Positions 45,794 to 55,268 of a stretch of 64,000 bases of DNA are shown in pieces (the stretch's first letter is position 1; each line of letters opens with the position of its first letter). The notes under the pieces are model-generated. The model saw nothing but the letters and a program-made list of their open reading frames with translations, was not told the DNA's origin and did no database searches. The stretch comes from Alphaproteobacteria bacterium PA4. Lineage in GTDB: Bacteria > Pseudomonadota > Alphaproteobacteria > Sphingomonadales > Sphingomonadaceae. The translations under genes and the position numbers were made by a program. The DNA is taken from assembly GCA_002256005.1 (NCBI GenBank), contig NKIQ01000001.1:62001-126000 (forward strand). Direction: 5' to 3'.

Positions 45794-45867
45794 CCGCCGG
45801 AGGCCCTTTGCCTCCTTTCCTCAGCCCCTTATACGACAGCGCATCGCCGCCATCGCAAAGGGTCCCC

Positions 45868-47688
45868 ATGCGCCATATCCTGTTCCTCACCGCAGCCTTG
45901 CTGCTGCCGGCGCCGTTGCTGGCCCAGGCTGCCCCCGCCGCCATCGCCGCACCGGCCGCCAACGCCGATGCCGAGCTGGCGGCGTTCTTCGATGCCTTCG
46001 ACAAGGCGCAGCTGGCGCGCTCGCCGCAGGGCCAGAGCTATCGCGGCATCAAGACCGATTACGACAAGTGGGACGACAACAGCGATGCTGCCGATGTGGT
46101 GGCGCATGAGGCCGGGCAAAAGGCGCTGGCCGAGATGCGGGCGCGCTTCGCCACGGCAACGCTGAGCCCCGAATCGCGGCTGTCGTACCGCCTGTTCGAA
46201 AAGCAGATGGAGCGGCGTGCCCGCGGCTTCCAGTATCGCCGCAACGGCTATGTCTTCGACCAGATGAACGGCGCCCAGTCGAGTTATCCGGCGTTCCTGA
46301 TCAACATCCACCGCGTCACCAGCAAGGCCGATGCCGAAGCCTATGTGAAGCGCCTCGAACGGCTCGGCGCCGCGCTCGATCAGGACATTGCCGAAAGCGA
46401 GGCGCGGGCCGCCGCCGGCGTTCTGCCGCCGAAATGGGTGTTCCCCTATGTCATTTCCGACGCGCGCAACACGCTGAAGGGCAAGCCGTTCGACGCCGGC
46501 CCAGATGATTCGCCGCTGCTTGCCGATCTGAAGGCCAAGGTCGGCAAGCTCGACCTGGCCGCGGCCGAGAAAACCGCGCTGGTCGCCGCCGCCGAGGCTG
46601 CGCTGCTGACCAGCGTCAAGCCGGCCTATGAGCGGTTGATCACCGCGATGACGGCGCAGGAACGGCGTGCCGGCACGGTCGACGGCGTCTGGCGCTTCAA
46701 GGATGGCGCGGCTTATTATGCCGCCAATCTCGCCGCCTACACCACGACCAACCTCAGCGCCGACCAGATTCACGATCTCGGCCTCGCCCAGGTGGCGCGC
46801 ATCCAGGGCGAGATGCTGGAGATTGCCCGCAAGGTCGGCTTCAAGGGCGATCTCAAGGCCTTTCTCGCCCGCATGCGCGACGACAAGAGCTTTGTCCTGC
46901 CCGATGGCGACACCGGCAAGGCCGAGTATCTGCGCCGCGCCAACGCCTATCTCGACGAGTTGCGCCCCAAGCTGCCGCAATATTTCGCCAACCTGCCCAA
47001 GGCGCCGGTGGTGGTGAAGGCGGTCGAGCCGTTCCGCGAGCAATCGGCGGGCAAGGCCTTCTATCAGTCGCCGGCGGAGGATGGTTCGCGGCCGGGCACC
47101 GTCTATGTCAATCTCTACCGCATGGTCGACATGCCGACCATCGAGATCGAGCCGCTGATCTATCATGAAGGCCTGCCCGGCCATCACCTCGAACGTGCCA
47201 ATTCGACCGAGCTGAAGAATGTGCCGGCGTTCCGCAAGTTCGGCGGCTTCACCGCCTATTCGGAAGGCTGGGGCCTCTACACCGAAAAGCTGGCCAAGGA
47301 GATGGGCCAATATTCCGATCCCTATAATGATTTCGGCCGGCTGCAGCTGGAACTGCACCGCGCCATCCGGCTCGTCGTCGACACCGGCATCCATGCCAAG
47401 CGCTGGAGCGTCGAACAGGCCATCCGGTATGACATCGACAACAGTGCCGAGCCGGTCGGCGGCATCCGCAAGGCGATGGAGCGCTATGCCGTCTATCCGG
47501 GCCAGGCGACCGCCTACATGGTCGGCCGGCTGAAGATCCTCGAACTGCGCGAGCGGGCGCGCACGGCGCTTGGCGACCGGTTCGACATCCGCGATTTCCA
47601 CGCGGTGGTGCTGAAGACCGGCGCCGTGCCGCTCGATATCCTCGAGGAGAATGTCGATGCCTGGATTGCCGGCGTGAAGCAGGGCTGA
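45868..47688 (+). CDS. DUF885-family secreted zinc protein (peptidase-like)
   Basis: A 606-residue protein. Signal peptide to about residue 20 (LLAQA), and the DUF885 metal motif YHEGLPGHHLE in the C-terminal half, with EGWGLYTEKLAKEMG carrying a further Glu ligand. The family resembles thermolysin-like peptidases of the M32/M2 type, and most members are uncharacterised periplasmic or lipoprotein enzymes. The frame opens at 45808, but the signal peptide starts at the ATG at 45868. A strong terminator follows about 125 bases downstream. Confidence 0.87.
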   Translation: MRHILFLTAALLLPAPLLAQAAPAAIAAPAANADAELAAFFDAFDKAQLARSPQGQSYRGIKTDYDKWDDNSDAADVVAHEAGQKALAEMRARFATATLSPESRLSYRLFEKQMERRARGFQYRRNGYVFDQMNGAQSSYPAFLINIHRVTSKADAEAYVKRLERLGAALDQDIAESEARAAAGVLPPKWVFPYVISDARNTLKGKPFDAGPDDSPLLADLKAKVGKLDLAAAEKTALVAAAEAALLTSVKPAYERLITAMTAQERRAGTVDGVWRFKDGAAYYAANLAAYTTTNLSADQIHDLGLAQVARIQGEMLEIARKVGFKGDLKAFLARMRDDKSFVLPDGDTGKAEYLRRANAYLDELRPKLPQYFANLPKAPVVVKAVEPFREQSAGKAFYQSPAEDGSRPGTVYVNLYRMVDMPTIEIEPLIYHEGLPGHHLERANSTELKNVPAFRKFGGFTAYSEGWGLYTEKLAKEMGQYSDPYNDFGRLQLELHRAIRLVVDTGIHAKRWSVEQAIRYDIDNSAEPVGGIRKAMERYAVYPGQATAYMVGRLKILELRERARTALGDRFDIRDFHAVVLKTGAVPLDILEENVDAWIAGVKQG

Positions 47689-47811
47689 GCCGGCGCGGCG
47701 ATTTGTCGGAAATATACAATATCGCCGTGCGGCTTCGGCCTATCACCGACCTGCGACCCGAAAGGAGCGCTGGTACGGCAAACTCGCCCGCCATCGCATC
47801 CTTGCCTTTGC

Positions 47812-47848
47812 GGCCCGGCCTGTTCGTTCAGGCCGGGCCACTTTTTTT
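47812..47848 (+). terminator. Strong rho-independent terminator
   Basis: Stem GGCCCGGCCTG/CAGGCCGGGCC (11 bp, 47812-47822 and 47829-47839), loop TTCGTT, then seven T at 47842-47848. The 123 bases between the DUF885 stop and this stem have no convincing ORF and could be a 3' UTR or a small RNA. Confidence 0.85.
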
Positions 47849-47944
47849 GGCGGCCGGGGGCTTATCCTTCGTTAGGTTGCCGGAAACATTGCCGGCGCAT
47901 AGTGTCTGCCCAACAAGAATGAGTCGCACGCGGGGGCACGCCGC

Positions 47945-48793
47945 ATGATCAGCATTCGCTATTTCACGCCGGCGCCGGCATTGAGGCCCTATCTGTCCTC
48001 CTATTACTGGTTCGAATCGAACCTGCCGGTGTTCAGCGACCTGATGCGGGCGGAGCTGCCGCAGGTGCGCATCATCACCACCGGCCAGGCGCAGAATCAC
48101 TATGCCACCGGCACCGTGCGCCGGGGTTGCGGCGCCCAGGTGCAGGGGCCGACGAGTGGCCCGGTGCGCTTTGCCGCCTGCGGCCCGCTGCACCTGTTCG
48201 GTGTCGGGCTTTTGCCGCAGGGCTGGGCGACGCTGATCGGCGAATCGGCCGACACGCTGTCGGACGATCTGGCCGATCTCGCCGCCATCATCGGCAATGC
48301 GCCAGTGGCCGAGGTGCTGGCGGCGATGACCGAGGCGCGCGACGATGCGGCGCGGGTGGCGGCGGCCGATCGCTTCTTTCTCGGCCTGCTCGACCGTGCC
48401 CATGCGGCACCGCGCTGGTTCATGGCGCTGGCCGATGATTGGCTGACCAGCGGCGGCAACCCGGCTGTCGACACGCTTGTGGCCGCCTCCGGCATGTCGG
48501 CGCGATCGGTGGAGCGCCTGGCGCGGCGTTATTATGGCGCGTCGCCCAAGCTGCTGGCCCGCAAATATCGCGCGCTCAACGCCGCGGTGCAGATCGGCAA
48601 TGGCGAGGTGTCGGGCTGGGCCGATCTCGCCGCCGGCGCCTTCTTCGACCAGGCGCATTTCATCCGCGAGTTCAAGCAGTTCACCGGCATGACGCCGAGC
48701 CGCTTCCTCGCCGAAGCCGCGCCGGTGACGCGGCTGACCATCGCCCGCAAGAAGCTGCTGCCCGACCTGCCCAAGCTGGCGCTCTATTCCTGA
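47945..48793 (+). CDS. AraC-family transcriptional regulator
   Basis: A 282-residue regulator. The N-terminal domain starts MISIRYFTPAPALRPYLSSYYWFE, a DUF6597-like sensor region. The C-terminal double HTH includes ASGMSARSVERLARRYYGASPKLLARKYRAL and FFDQAHFIREFKQFTGMTPSRFLAE. Its target is unknown; the SUF operon follows 100 bases later on the same strand with its own promoter. Confidence 0.85.
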   Translation: MISIRYFTPAPALRPYLSSYYWFESNLPVFSDLMRAELPQVRIITTGQAQNHYATGTVRRGCGAQVQGPTSGPVRFAACGPLHLFGVGLLPQGWATLIGESADTLSDDLADLAAIIGNAPVAEVLAAMTEARDDAARVAAADRFFLGLLDRAHAAPRWFMALADDWLTSGGNPAVDTLVAASGMSARSVERLARRYYGASPKLLARKYRALNAAVQIGNGEVSGWADLAAGAFFDQAHFIREFKQFTGMTPSRFLAEAAPVTRLTIARKKLLPDLPKLALYS

Positions 48794-48835
48794 CGCCGCG
48801 GGAGCAAATTCCCTGTCCTTCGTCGCAAACGGGCG

Positions 48836-48864
48836 TTGACAGTCAGACGGCTCCGCCCACATAA
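48836..48864 (+). promoter_or_regulatory. Sigma-70-type promoter of the SUF operon
   Basis: TTGACA (48836-48841), 17-base spacer, ACATAA (48859-48864), placing the transcript start about 25 bases before the TTG start of the regulator gene. Confidence 0.6.
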
Positions 48865-48867
48865 GCC

Positions 48868-48882
48868 GGACGAAATTCGTCC
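48868..48882. promoter_or_regulatory. Operator for the Rrf2-type SUF regulator
   Basis: GGACGAA-A-TTCGTCC, perfect 7-bp arms, directly downstream of the -10 box and 16 bases before the regulator start. The position fits autorepression. Confidence 0.6.
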
Positions 48883-48897
48883 ACTTTGGGGTAGTGC

Positions 48898-49335
48898 TTG
48901 ATCCGTCTGACCAATCTTGCCGATTACGCCGTCGTGGTGATGACGGCAGCGGCGCGCGAGCCGGCCGCCCGGCTGTCGGCGGCGCGCGTTGCCGAGGTGA
49001 CGGCGATTCCGGTGCCGACGGTGGCCAAGCTGATGGGCACGCTGGCCCGCGCCGGGCTGCTGGTGGCTTCGCGCGGCGTCGCCGGTGGCTTCACCCTGGC
49101 CGCCGATCCGGCGGCGATCAGCATTGCCGCCATCGTCGAGGCGGTCGACGGCCCCATCGCGCTGACCGCCTGTGTTTCCGCCGATTCCCATGATTGCGTG
49201 ATCGAAGGCCGCTGCGGCGTTCGCGGCCATTGGGGGCCGATCAACACGGCGGTACGCGCGGCGCTGGCGGCGGTGACGCTGGCCGATCTTTTGCAGCCGG
49301 CAACAAAAGCGGCTGAGCGGGAAAGTGTAGCATGA
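48898..49335 (+). CDS. Rrf2-family SUF operon regulator (IscR/SufR-like)
   Basis: A 145-residue winged-helix protein starting at TTG 48898. [19 protein letters not shown] is the Rrf2 start, [10 protein letters not shown] the wing. Three cysteines ([17 protein letters not shown]) match the Fe-S-binding site of IscR-type regulators. It should sense cluster status and control the operon it heads. ATGA overlap with sufB. Confidence 0.9.
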   Translation: MIRLTNLADYAVVVMTAAAREPAARLSAARVAEVTAIPVPTVAKLMGTLARAGLLVASRGVAGGFTLAADPAAISIAAIVEAVDGPIALTACVSADSHDCVIEGRCGVRGHWGPINTAVRAALAAVTLADLLQPATKAAERESVA

Positions 49336-50825
49336 GTGACGACAGCGCCATCGAAACCCCGGTGCAGGACGCCGAAGCGCGCGCCGCCGTGGCCGATCTC
49401 GCCACCTATAAATGGGGCTTCACCTCCGACATCGAATCGGAAATGGCGCCCAAGGGGCTGAGCGAGGACACTGTCCGCTACATTTCGGCGAAGAAGGGCG
49501 AGCCGCAATGGCTGCTCGACTGGCGGCTGAAGGCCTATCGTCGCTGGCTGACGATGGAAGCGCCGGACTGGGCCAAGCTCGACCTGGCGCCGATCGACTA
49601 TCAGGACGCCTATTATTATGCGGCGCCCAAGGCCAAGCCGACCATCGGCTCCCTGGACGAACTCGACCCCGAAATCCGCCGCACCTATGAAAAGCTCGGC
49701 ATTCCCATCGCCGAGCAGGAAATGCTGGCCGGCGTCGAAGGCTCACGGCGCATCGCCGTCGATGCCGTGTTCGACAGCGTCAGCGTCGCCACCACCTTCC
49801 GCGCCGAACTCGACCGCGCCGGTGTCATCTTCCGCTCGATTTCGGAAGCGGTGAAGGAGTTTCCGGAGCTGGTGCAGAAATGGCTGGGCAGTGTCGTGCC
49901 GCAGCAGGACAATTTCTTCGCCTGCCTGAACAGCGCCGTGTTTTCGGATGGCACCTTCGTCTACATTCCGGAGGGCGTGCGCTGCCCGATGGAATTGTCG
50001 ACCTATTTCCGCATCAACGCCGCCAACACCGGCCAGTTCGAACGCACGCTGATCATCGCCGACAATGGCAGCCACGTCTCCTACCTCGAAGGCTGCACGG
50101 CGCCGATGCGCGACGAGAACCAGCTGCACGCCGCGGTCGTCGAGCTGGTGGCGCTCGACGATGCCGAAATCAAATATTCGACGGTGCAGAACTGGTATCC
50201 GGGCGATGCCAATGGCGTCGGTGGCATCTACAATTTCGTCACCAAGCGGGCCAACTGCCTCGGCAAGCGTTCGAAGGTCAGCTGGACCCAGGTCGAAACC
50301 GGCAGCGCCATCACCTGGAAATATCCAAGCTGCGTGCTCAGCGGCGAGGATTCGATCGGCGAATTCTATTCGGTGGCCGTCACCAACAATCGCCAGCAGG
50401 CCGATACCGGCACCAAGATGATTCATCTCGGCAAGCGCAGCCGCTCGACGATCGTCAGCAAGGGCATTTCCGCCGGGCGCTCGCAGGGCACCTATCGCGG
50501 GCTGGTGCGCGTCGCCGCCAGTGCCGAGGGCGCACGCAACCACACCCAGTGCGACAGCCTGCTGCTGGGCTCGGACTGCGGCGCCCACACCGTGCCCTAT
50601 ATCGAGGTGCGCAACCCGTCGGCGATCATCGAGCATGAAGCGACGACATCGAAGATCAGTGACGACCAGCTTTTCTACGCCCAGTCGCGCGGGCTCGACA
50701 CCGAAAGCGCCGTGGCGTTGATCGTCAACGGCTTCTGCAAGGAAGTGCTGCAGCAACTGCCGATGGAATTCGCCGTCGAGGCGCAGAAGCTGCTCGGCAT
50801 CAGCCTTGAAGGCTCGGTCGGATGA
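49332..50825 (+). CDS. sufB: Fe-S cluster scaffold SufB
   Basis: A 497-residue Suf[28 protein letters not shown] at the N-terminus, SYLEGCTAP, and near the C-terminus [20 protein letters not shown] and NGFCKEVL with a Cys. With SufC and SufD it forms the scaffold complex on which clusters are built. It overlaps the regulator and the next gene by 4 bases each. Confidence 0.96.
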   Translation: MSDDSAIETPVQDAEARAAVADLATYKWGFTSDIESEMAPKGLSEDTVRYISAKKGEPQWLLDWRLKAYRRWLTMEAPDWAKLDLAPIDYQDAYYYAAPKAKPTIGSLDELDPEIRRTYEKLGIPIAEQEMLAGVEGSRRIAVDAVFDSVSVATTFRAELDRAGVIFRSISEAVKEFPELVQKWLGSVVPQQDNFFACLNSAVFSDGTFVYIPEGVRCPMELSTYFRINAANTGQFERTLIIADNGSHVSYLEGCTAPMRDENQLHAAVVELVALDDAEIKYSTVQNWYPGDANGVGGIYNFVTKRANCLGKRSKVSWTQVETGSAITWKYPSCVLSGEDSIGEFYSVAVTNNRQQADTGTKMIHLGKRSRSTIVSKGISAGRSQGTYRGLVRVAASAEGARNHTQCDSLLLGSDCGAHTVPYIEVRNPSAIIEHEATTSKISDDQLFYAQSRGLDTESAVALIVNGFCKEVLQQLPMEFAVEAQKLLGISLEGSVG

Positions 50826-51241
50826 CCCCGGCCGAAGTCCAGCCCTTCTACACCGCCTATGCCGCGGCCTTCATCCGGCAGGACAGCGCCGCGCTGGCGG
50901 CCGCCTGGTCCTTCCCGGCGGTGATTTCCGGCCCCGGCGCGACCCTGGCCTGTGACGAGGCGGTGTTCCGCCGCAATGTCGATGCGCTGTTCGGTTTCTA
51001 CACCCGCCAGGGTGTCGCCGATGCCAGCGCCTTGGTGACGGCGGTCGAACCGCTCGCGCCGGGCGTCGTGCTCGCCCATATCCGCTATGCCATGCTGGCT
51101 GGTGACGGCGCCACCATCGCCGCCTGGGACACGCAATATCTGCTGCGCGATCGCGGGCAGGGCTGGCGCGCCTTTGCCGCGGTCAGCGATGGCGAGGTCG
51201 CCGCCTGGGCGGCGCGCGGCACACCGCTGGGCAGCCGTTGA
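50822..51241 (+). CDS. NTF2/SnoaL-like small protein within the suf operon
   Basis: A 139-residue protein of NTF2-like type ([21 protein letters not shown] at the N-terminus, [20 protein letters not shown] near the end). No catalytic residues can be assigned. It is tightly coupled to sufB (ATGA) and shares a base with the next start, so it is a real operon member, though it is not a standard SUF component. Confidence 0.7.
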   Translation: MTPAEVQPFYTAYAAAFIRQDSAALAAAWSFPAVISGPGATLACDEAVFRRNVDALFGFYTRQGVADASALVTAVEPLAPGVVLAHIRYAMLAGDGATIAAWDTQYLLRDRGQGWRAFAAVSDGEVAAWAARGTPLGSR

Positions 51242-51633
51242 TGCGCCGCTTGGCCGTTCTCGCCGCGCTGCTGTTCGCCGCCTGCTCCGCGCCGCCGCCC
51301 AAACCGAGCGAGGGCATGGCCCAGCAGGCGAAGATGGACAAGGCGACGAAGACCTATGCCGATTGCATCACCGCCGGCGCCGCCAGCATCCCGCTGGAGG
51401 ATGAAGCCGTGGGCACGCTGAGCAACCGCGTCGTGCTGGCTTGCAAGGCGGAGCGGCGCGCGCTGCTCGCCGATGTCATCGCCTTTCACCAGATCGGCCA
51501 TCCCAAGTTCAGCATCGACCAGTCCAAGGCCGTCGCCGAAGCCTCGGTCGCCACCATCGAGGACGAACTGCGCGATCAGAACGTCATCACCCTGTTCCGC
51601 CGCCAGCAGGCGGCACTTGCGAAAGCGAAGTAA
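51241..51633 (+). CDS. Small putative lipoprotein within the suf operon
   Basis: A 130-residue protein. Signal/lipobox region LAVLAALLFAAC, then an alpha-helical mature part with two cysteines (ADCITAGA and LACKAER). Not recognised as a known SUF component. Its stop is followed directly by the GTG of sufC. Confidence 0.65.
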   Translation: MRRLAVLAALLFAACSAPPPKPSEGMAQQAKMDKATKTYADCITAGAASIPLEDEAVGTLSNRVVLACKAERRALLADVIAFHQIGHPKFSIDQSKAVAEASVATIEDELRDQNVITLFRRQQAALAKAK

Positions 51634-52370
<737 letters not shown>

Positions 52371-52374
<4 letters not shown>

Positions 52375-53117
52375 CTGCGCTGTTGCCCACCCGGAAAGAC
52401 GAGGCCTGGCGCTATGCCGACATGGCCGGCGTCGCCCGAGCCTGGCCGGTGGCGCCGGAGGTGATTGATGTCGCCGCCGGTGAAGCGCTGGCGCGGCTGA
52501 TCGAGACCGATACGACGCCCGGCGGCGCCAGCATCCGCCATTTCGCCATCCACATCGCCGCCGGTGGCAGCCTGACGTTCCACATCCTCAACGCCGGCGG
52601 CGGCTATGGCCGTGTCGCGCTGGATGTGACGCTGGACGCCGGCGCGCATTTCGAACTGGGCGGCGTCATCATCGCCGCCGGCGAGCAGGTGCTGGAAATC
52701 GTCACCACCGTCACCCACGCCGGGCCGGGCGCGACCAGCAACCAGATCATCCGCTGCGTCGCCGGCGGCACCGCCACTGCCACCTATCTCGGCAAGGTCG
52801 CCGTCACCCGCGCCGGGCAAAAAACCGATGCGGCGCAAAGCTTCAAGGCGCTGCTGCTCGACCGTGGCGCCACCGCCAATGCCAAGCCCGAGCTGGAAAT
52901 CTTCGCCGATGACGTCAAATGCGCCCATGGCGCGACGGTCGGCGAGCTGGATGCGACGGCGCTGTTCTACCTCGAAAGCCGCGGCATCCCGCCGGTGGCC
53001 GCGCGCACGCTGCTGACCCGCGCCTTCCTGTCCGACGCGCTCGCCAGCATCGCCGATGACGCGACGCGCGAGGCCGCCGAAGCCCGCGTGACGGCCGCAT
53101 TGGAGCCCAGGCTGTGA
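52371..53117 (+). CDS. sufD: Fe-S scaffold partner SufD
   Basis: A 248-residue SufD, much shorter than the roughly 420 of E. coli but typical of alphaproteobacteria. PTRKDEAWRYADM at the start, core beta-helix, FADDVKCAHGATVGELDATALFYLESRGI with the functional His. GTGA overlap with sufS. Confidence 0.92.
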
Positions 53118-54382
53118 GCGCGGTCATCGCCGCTCCCCTCCCTGAAAGGGAGGGGCTGGGGGAGGGTCGGTCGCACGCGCTCACCAGCCGCAAAACGGAC
53201 TTCCCCGGCCTCGCCGGCAATTGGGCCTATCTCGACACCGCAGCGACGGCGCAAAAGCCGCAGGCGGTCATCGATGCCATCGCCCGCTGCTATGGCGCCG
53301 ACTATGCCACCGTGCACCGCGGCGTCTATGAACGCTCCGCCACCATGACGATGCGATTCGAGGAAGCGCGCGAGCGCGTCGCCCGCTTCATCCATGCCGC
53401 CTCGCCCAATGAAGTCGTCTTCGTGCGCGGCGCCACCGAGGCGATCAACCTCGTCGCGCAAAGCTGGGGCCAGCGCCTCGTCGCCGGTGACCGCATCCTG
53501 ATTTCAGCGCTGGAACACCACAGCAATATCGTGCCCTGGCAGCTGCTGCGCGACCGCAGCGGCGTGGAGATCGACGTCGCGCCGCTGACCGCCGATGGCC
53601 GCATCGACGAAGATGCGCTGATCGCCCTGCTCACGCCGCGCACCAAACTCGTCGCCATTGCCCATGTCTCCAATGTGCTCGGCGGCGTCGCCGATGTGGC
53701 GCGCATCGCCGCGGCCACGCATGCGGTCGGTGCGCTGTTGCTTGTCGATGGTTGCCAGGCGGCGCCCCGTCTCGCGCTCGATGTGCAGGCGCTGGGCTGC
53801 GATTTCTACGTGTTTTCGGGGCACAAGCTTTATGGCCCCACCGGCATCGGCGTGCTGTGGGGCCGCTATGCCCTGCTCGATTCGATGCCGCCCTGGCAGG
53901 GCGGCGGCGCGATGATCGAAACCGTGACGTTCGAGCAGACGACCTATGCTCCGCCGCCGCAGCGTTTCGAGGCCGGCACCCCGCACATCAGCGGCGTCAT
54001 CGGCCTCGCTGCCGCCATCGACTATATCGACAGCATCGGCCTCGCCGCCATCCAAGCCCATGAGGCGGCGCTGGTGACGGCCGCCCGCGCCGCGCTCGGC
54101 CGCATCAATTCGGTGACGCTGTTCGGGCCGAAGGATAGCGCCGGCATTCTGTCCTTTGCCATCGAGGGGGTGCATCCCCATGACATCGGCACCATATTGG
54201 ATGAAAGCGGCGTCGCCATCCGCGCCGGGCATCATTGCGCCCAGCCGCTGATGGCCCGGCTCGGCGTGCCTGCGACGGCGCGGGCCAGCTTCGGCATCTA
54301 CAATGATCTCGATGATGTCGCGCGCCTGGCCGCCGGCATCGAGCGCGTGACACGGATTTTCGGAACGGGGACCAAGGGATGA
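53114..54382 (+). CDS. sufS: Cysteine desulfurase SufS
   Basis: A 422-residue PLP enzyme starting at GTG 53114. LDTAATAQKP, GATEAINLVAQSWG, PLP-binding Lys in FSGHKLYGPTGIG, and catalytic Cys in RAGHHCAQP. It delivers persulfide sulfur to SufB, usually with SufE. Residues about 8-18 (PLPEREGLGEG) are encoded by a palindromic repeat (53135-53155 and flank) lying in frame before the conserved fold. Confidence 0.95.
   Translation: MSAVIAAPLPEREGLGEGRSHALTSRKTDFPGLAGNWAYLDTAATAQKPQAVIDAIARCYGADYATVHRGVYERSATMTMRFEEARERVARFIHAASPNEVVFVRGATEAINLVAQSWGQRLVAGDRILISALEHHSNIVPWQLLRDRSGVEIDVAPLTADGRIDEDALIALLTPRTKLVAIAHVSNVLGGVADVARIAAATHAVGALLLVDGCQAAPRLALDVQALGCDFYVFSGHKLYGPTGIGVLWGRYALLDSMPPWQGGGAMIETVTFEQTTYAPPPQRFEAGTPHISGVIGLAAAIDYIDSIGLAAIQAHEAALVTAARAALGRINSVTLFGPKDSAGILSFAIEGVHPHDIGTILDESGVAIRAGHHCAQPLMARLGVPATARASFGIYNDLDDVARLAAGIERVTRIFGTGTKG
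53135..53155. repeat. Palindromic repeat inside the sufS coding region
   Basis: CCCCTCCCT-GAA-AGGGAGGGG, perfect 9-bp arms, then CTGGGGGAGGG. It is of the same family as intergenic palindromes at 4821, 37382 and 59727, but here it is translated in frame at the SufS N-terminus. Confidence 0.85.
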
Positions 54383-54831
54383 GCGAGCGCAATTTCGAAG
54401 TGAAGGAAGTCAGCGAGGCGGCCCCGGTCGCCAAGGCGCCGCCGCTGCGCGCGCAGACCGAGCGCAATCCCGACTATCTGGAAGGCTTTCTGGCGAAGCA
54501 GCCCGAGATCGTACCCGCGGACGCGCCGGGCGGCGACCTGGTCGACGAGGTGGTGGCGGCGCTGCGCCAGATCTTCGACCCCGAAATCCCGGTCAACATC
54601 TATGACATGGGCCTCATTTACAATGTCGAGATCGCCGACGGCCATTGCGTGGTGACGATGACGCTGACGACGCCGCATTGCCCGGTCGCCGAAACCATGC
54701 CTGGCGAGGTCGAACTGCGCGTGATGAGCGTGCCCGGCATCGCCAGCGCGGAGGTCAATCTGGTCTGGGACCCGGCCTGGGACCCCGGCAAGATGAGCGA
54801 CGAGGCCAAGCTGGAAATGGGAATGTTGTGA
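54379..54831 (+). CDS. sufT: SUF system DUF59 protein SufT
   Basis: A 150-residue protein. The MIP18/DUF59 domain (about 55-150) has LRQIFDPEIPVNIYDMGLIY, TPHCPVAE and VNLVWDPAWDPGKMSDEAKLEMG. It is needed for maturation of Fe-S proteins in many bacteria. The first ~50 residues are an extra, charged tail. Overlaps sufS and shares a base with sufA. Confidence 0.9.
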   Translation: MSERNFEVKEVSEAAPVAKAPPLRAQTERNPDYLEGFLAKQPEIVPADAPGGDLVDEVVAALRQIFDPEIPVNIYDMGLIYNVEIADGHCVVTMTLTTPHCPVAETMPGEVELRVMSVPGIASAEVNLVWDPAWDPGKMSDEAKLEMGML

Positions 54832-55190
54832 TGGAAACGACGACGCTGCGCCGTCCCCGGCCCGCACCGATCACGGTGACCGAAAACGCCGCCCGCCGCA
54901 TCGCCGAAATCATCGCCAAGGCCCCGCAGCCGGCCGCCGGCGTGCGGCTGACGACGCCGAAGCGCGGCTGTTCCGGCCTCGCCTACAGCCTCGACTATGT
55001 CACCGAGGCCAAGCCCGGCGATGAAGCCGTGACCACCGCAGGCGGCACCTTGTTCATCGACGGCGGCAGCCTGATGTATCTGATCGGCAGCCGCATGGAC
55101 TGGAAGGAAGACGATTTCGCCGCCGGTTTCGTCTTCGAAAACCCCAATGCCAAAGGCAGTTGCGGCTGCGGGGAAAGCTTCACGGTCTGA
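54831..55190 (+). CDS. sufA: A-type Fe-S carrier SufA
   Basis: A 119-residue HesB/IscA-family carrier. First Cys in KRGCSGLAY and the CGC pair in GSCGCGESF near the C-terminus. It accepts clusters from SufBCD. It is the last gene of the operon. Confidence 0.93.
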   Translation: METTTLRRPRPAPITVTENAARRIAEIIAKAPQPAAGVRLTTPKRGCSGLAYSLDYVTEAKPGDEAVTTAGGTLFIDGGSLMYLIGSRMDWKEDDFAAGFVFENPNAKGSCGCGESFTV

Positions 55191-55268
55191 AGGGGCCGAC
55201 AACGGCAACCGTGCCGCGCGACATCGCGCCATGCTCCGTGGCACGGTCATTCCACTACACCGTCGGCC

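Noticed and set aside
47703-47948. An 81-codon frame between the DUF885 and AraC genes
   Set aside because: It runs through the strong terminator at 47812-47848 and has no recognisable protein pattern or RBS.
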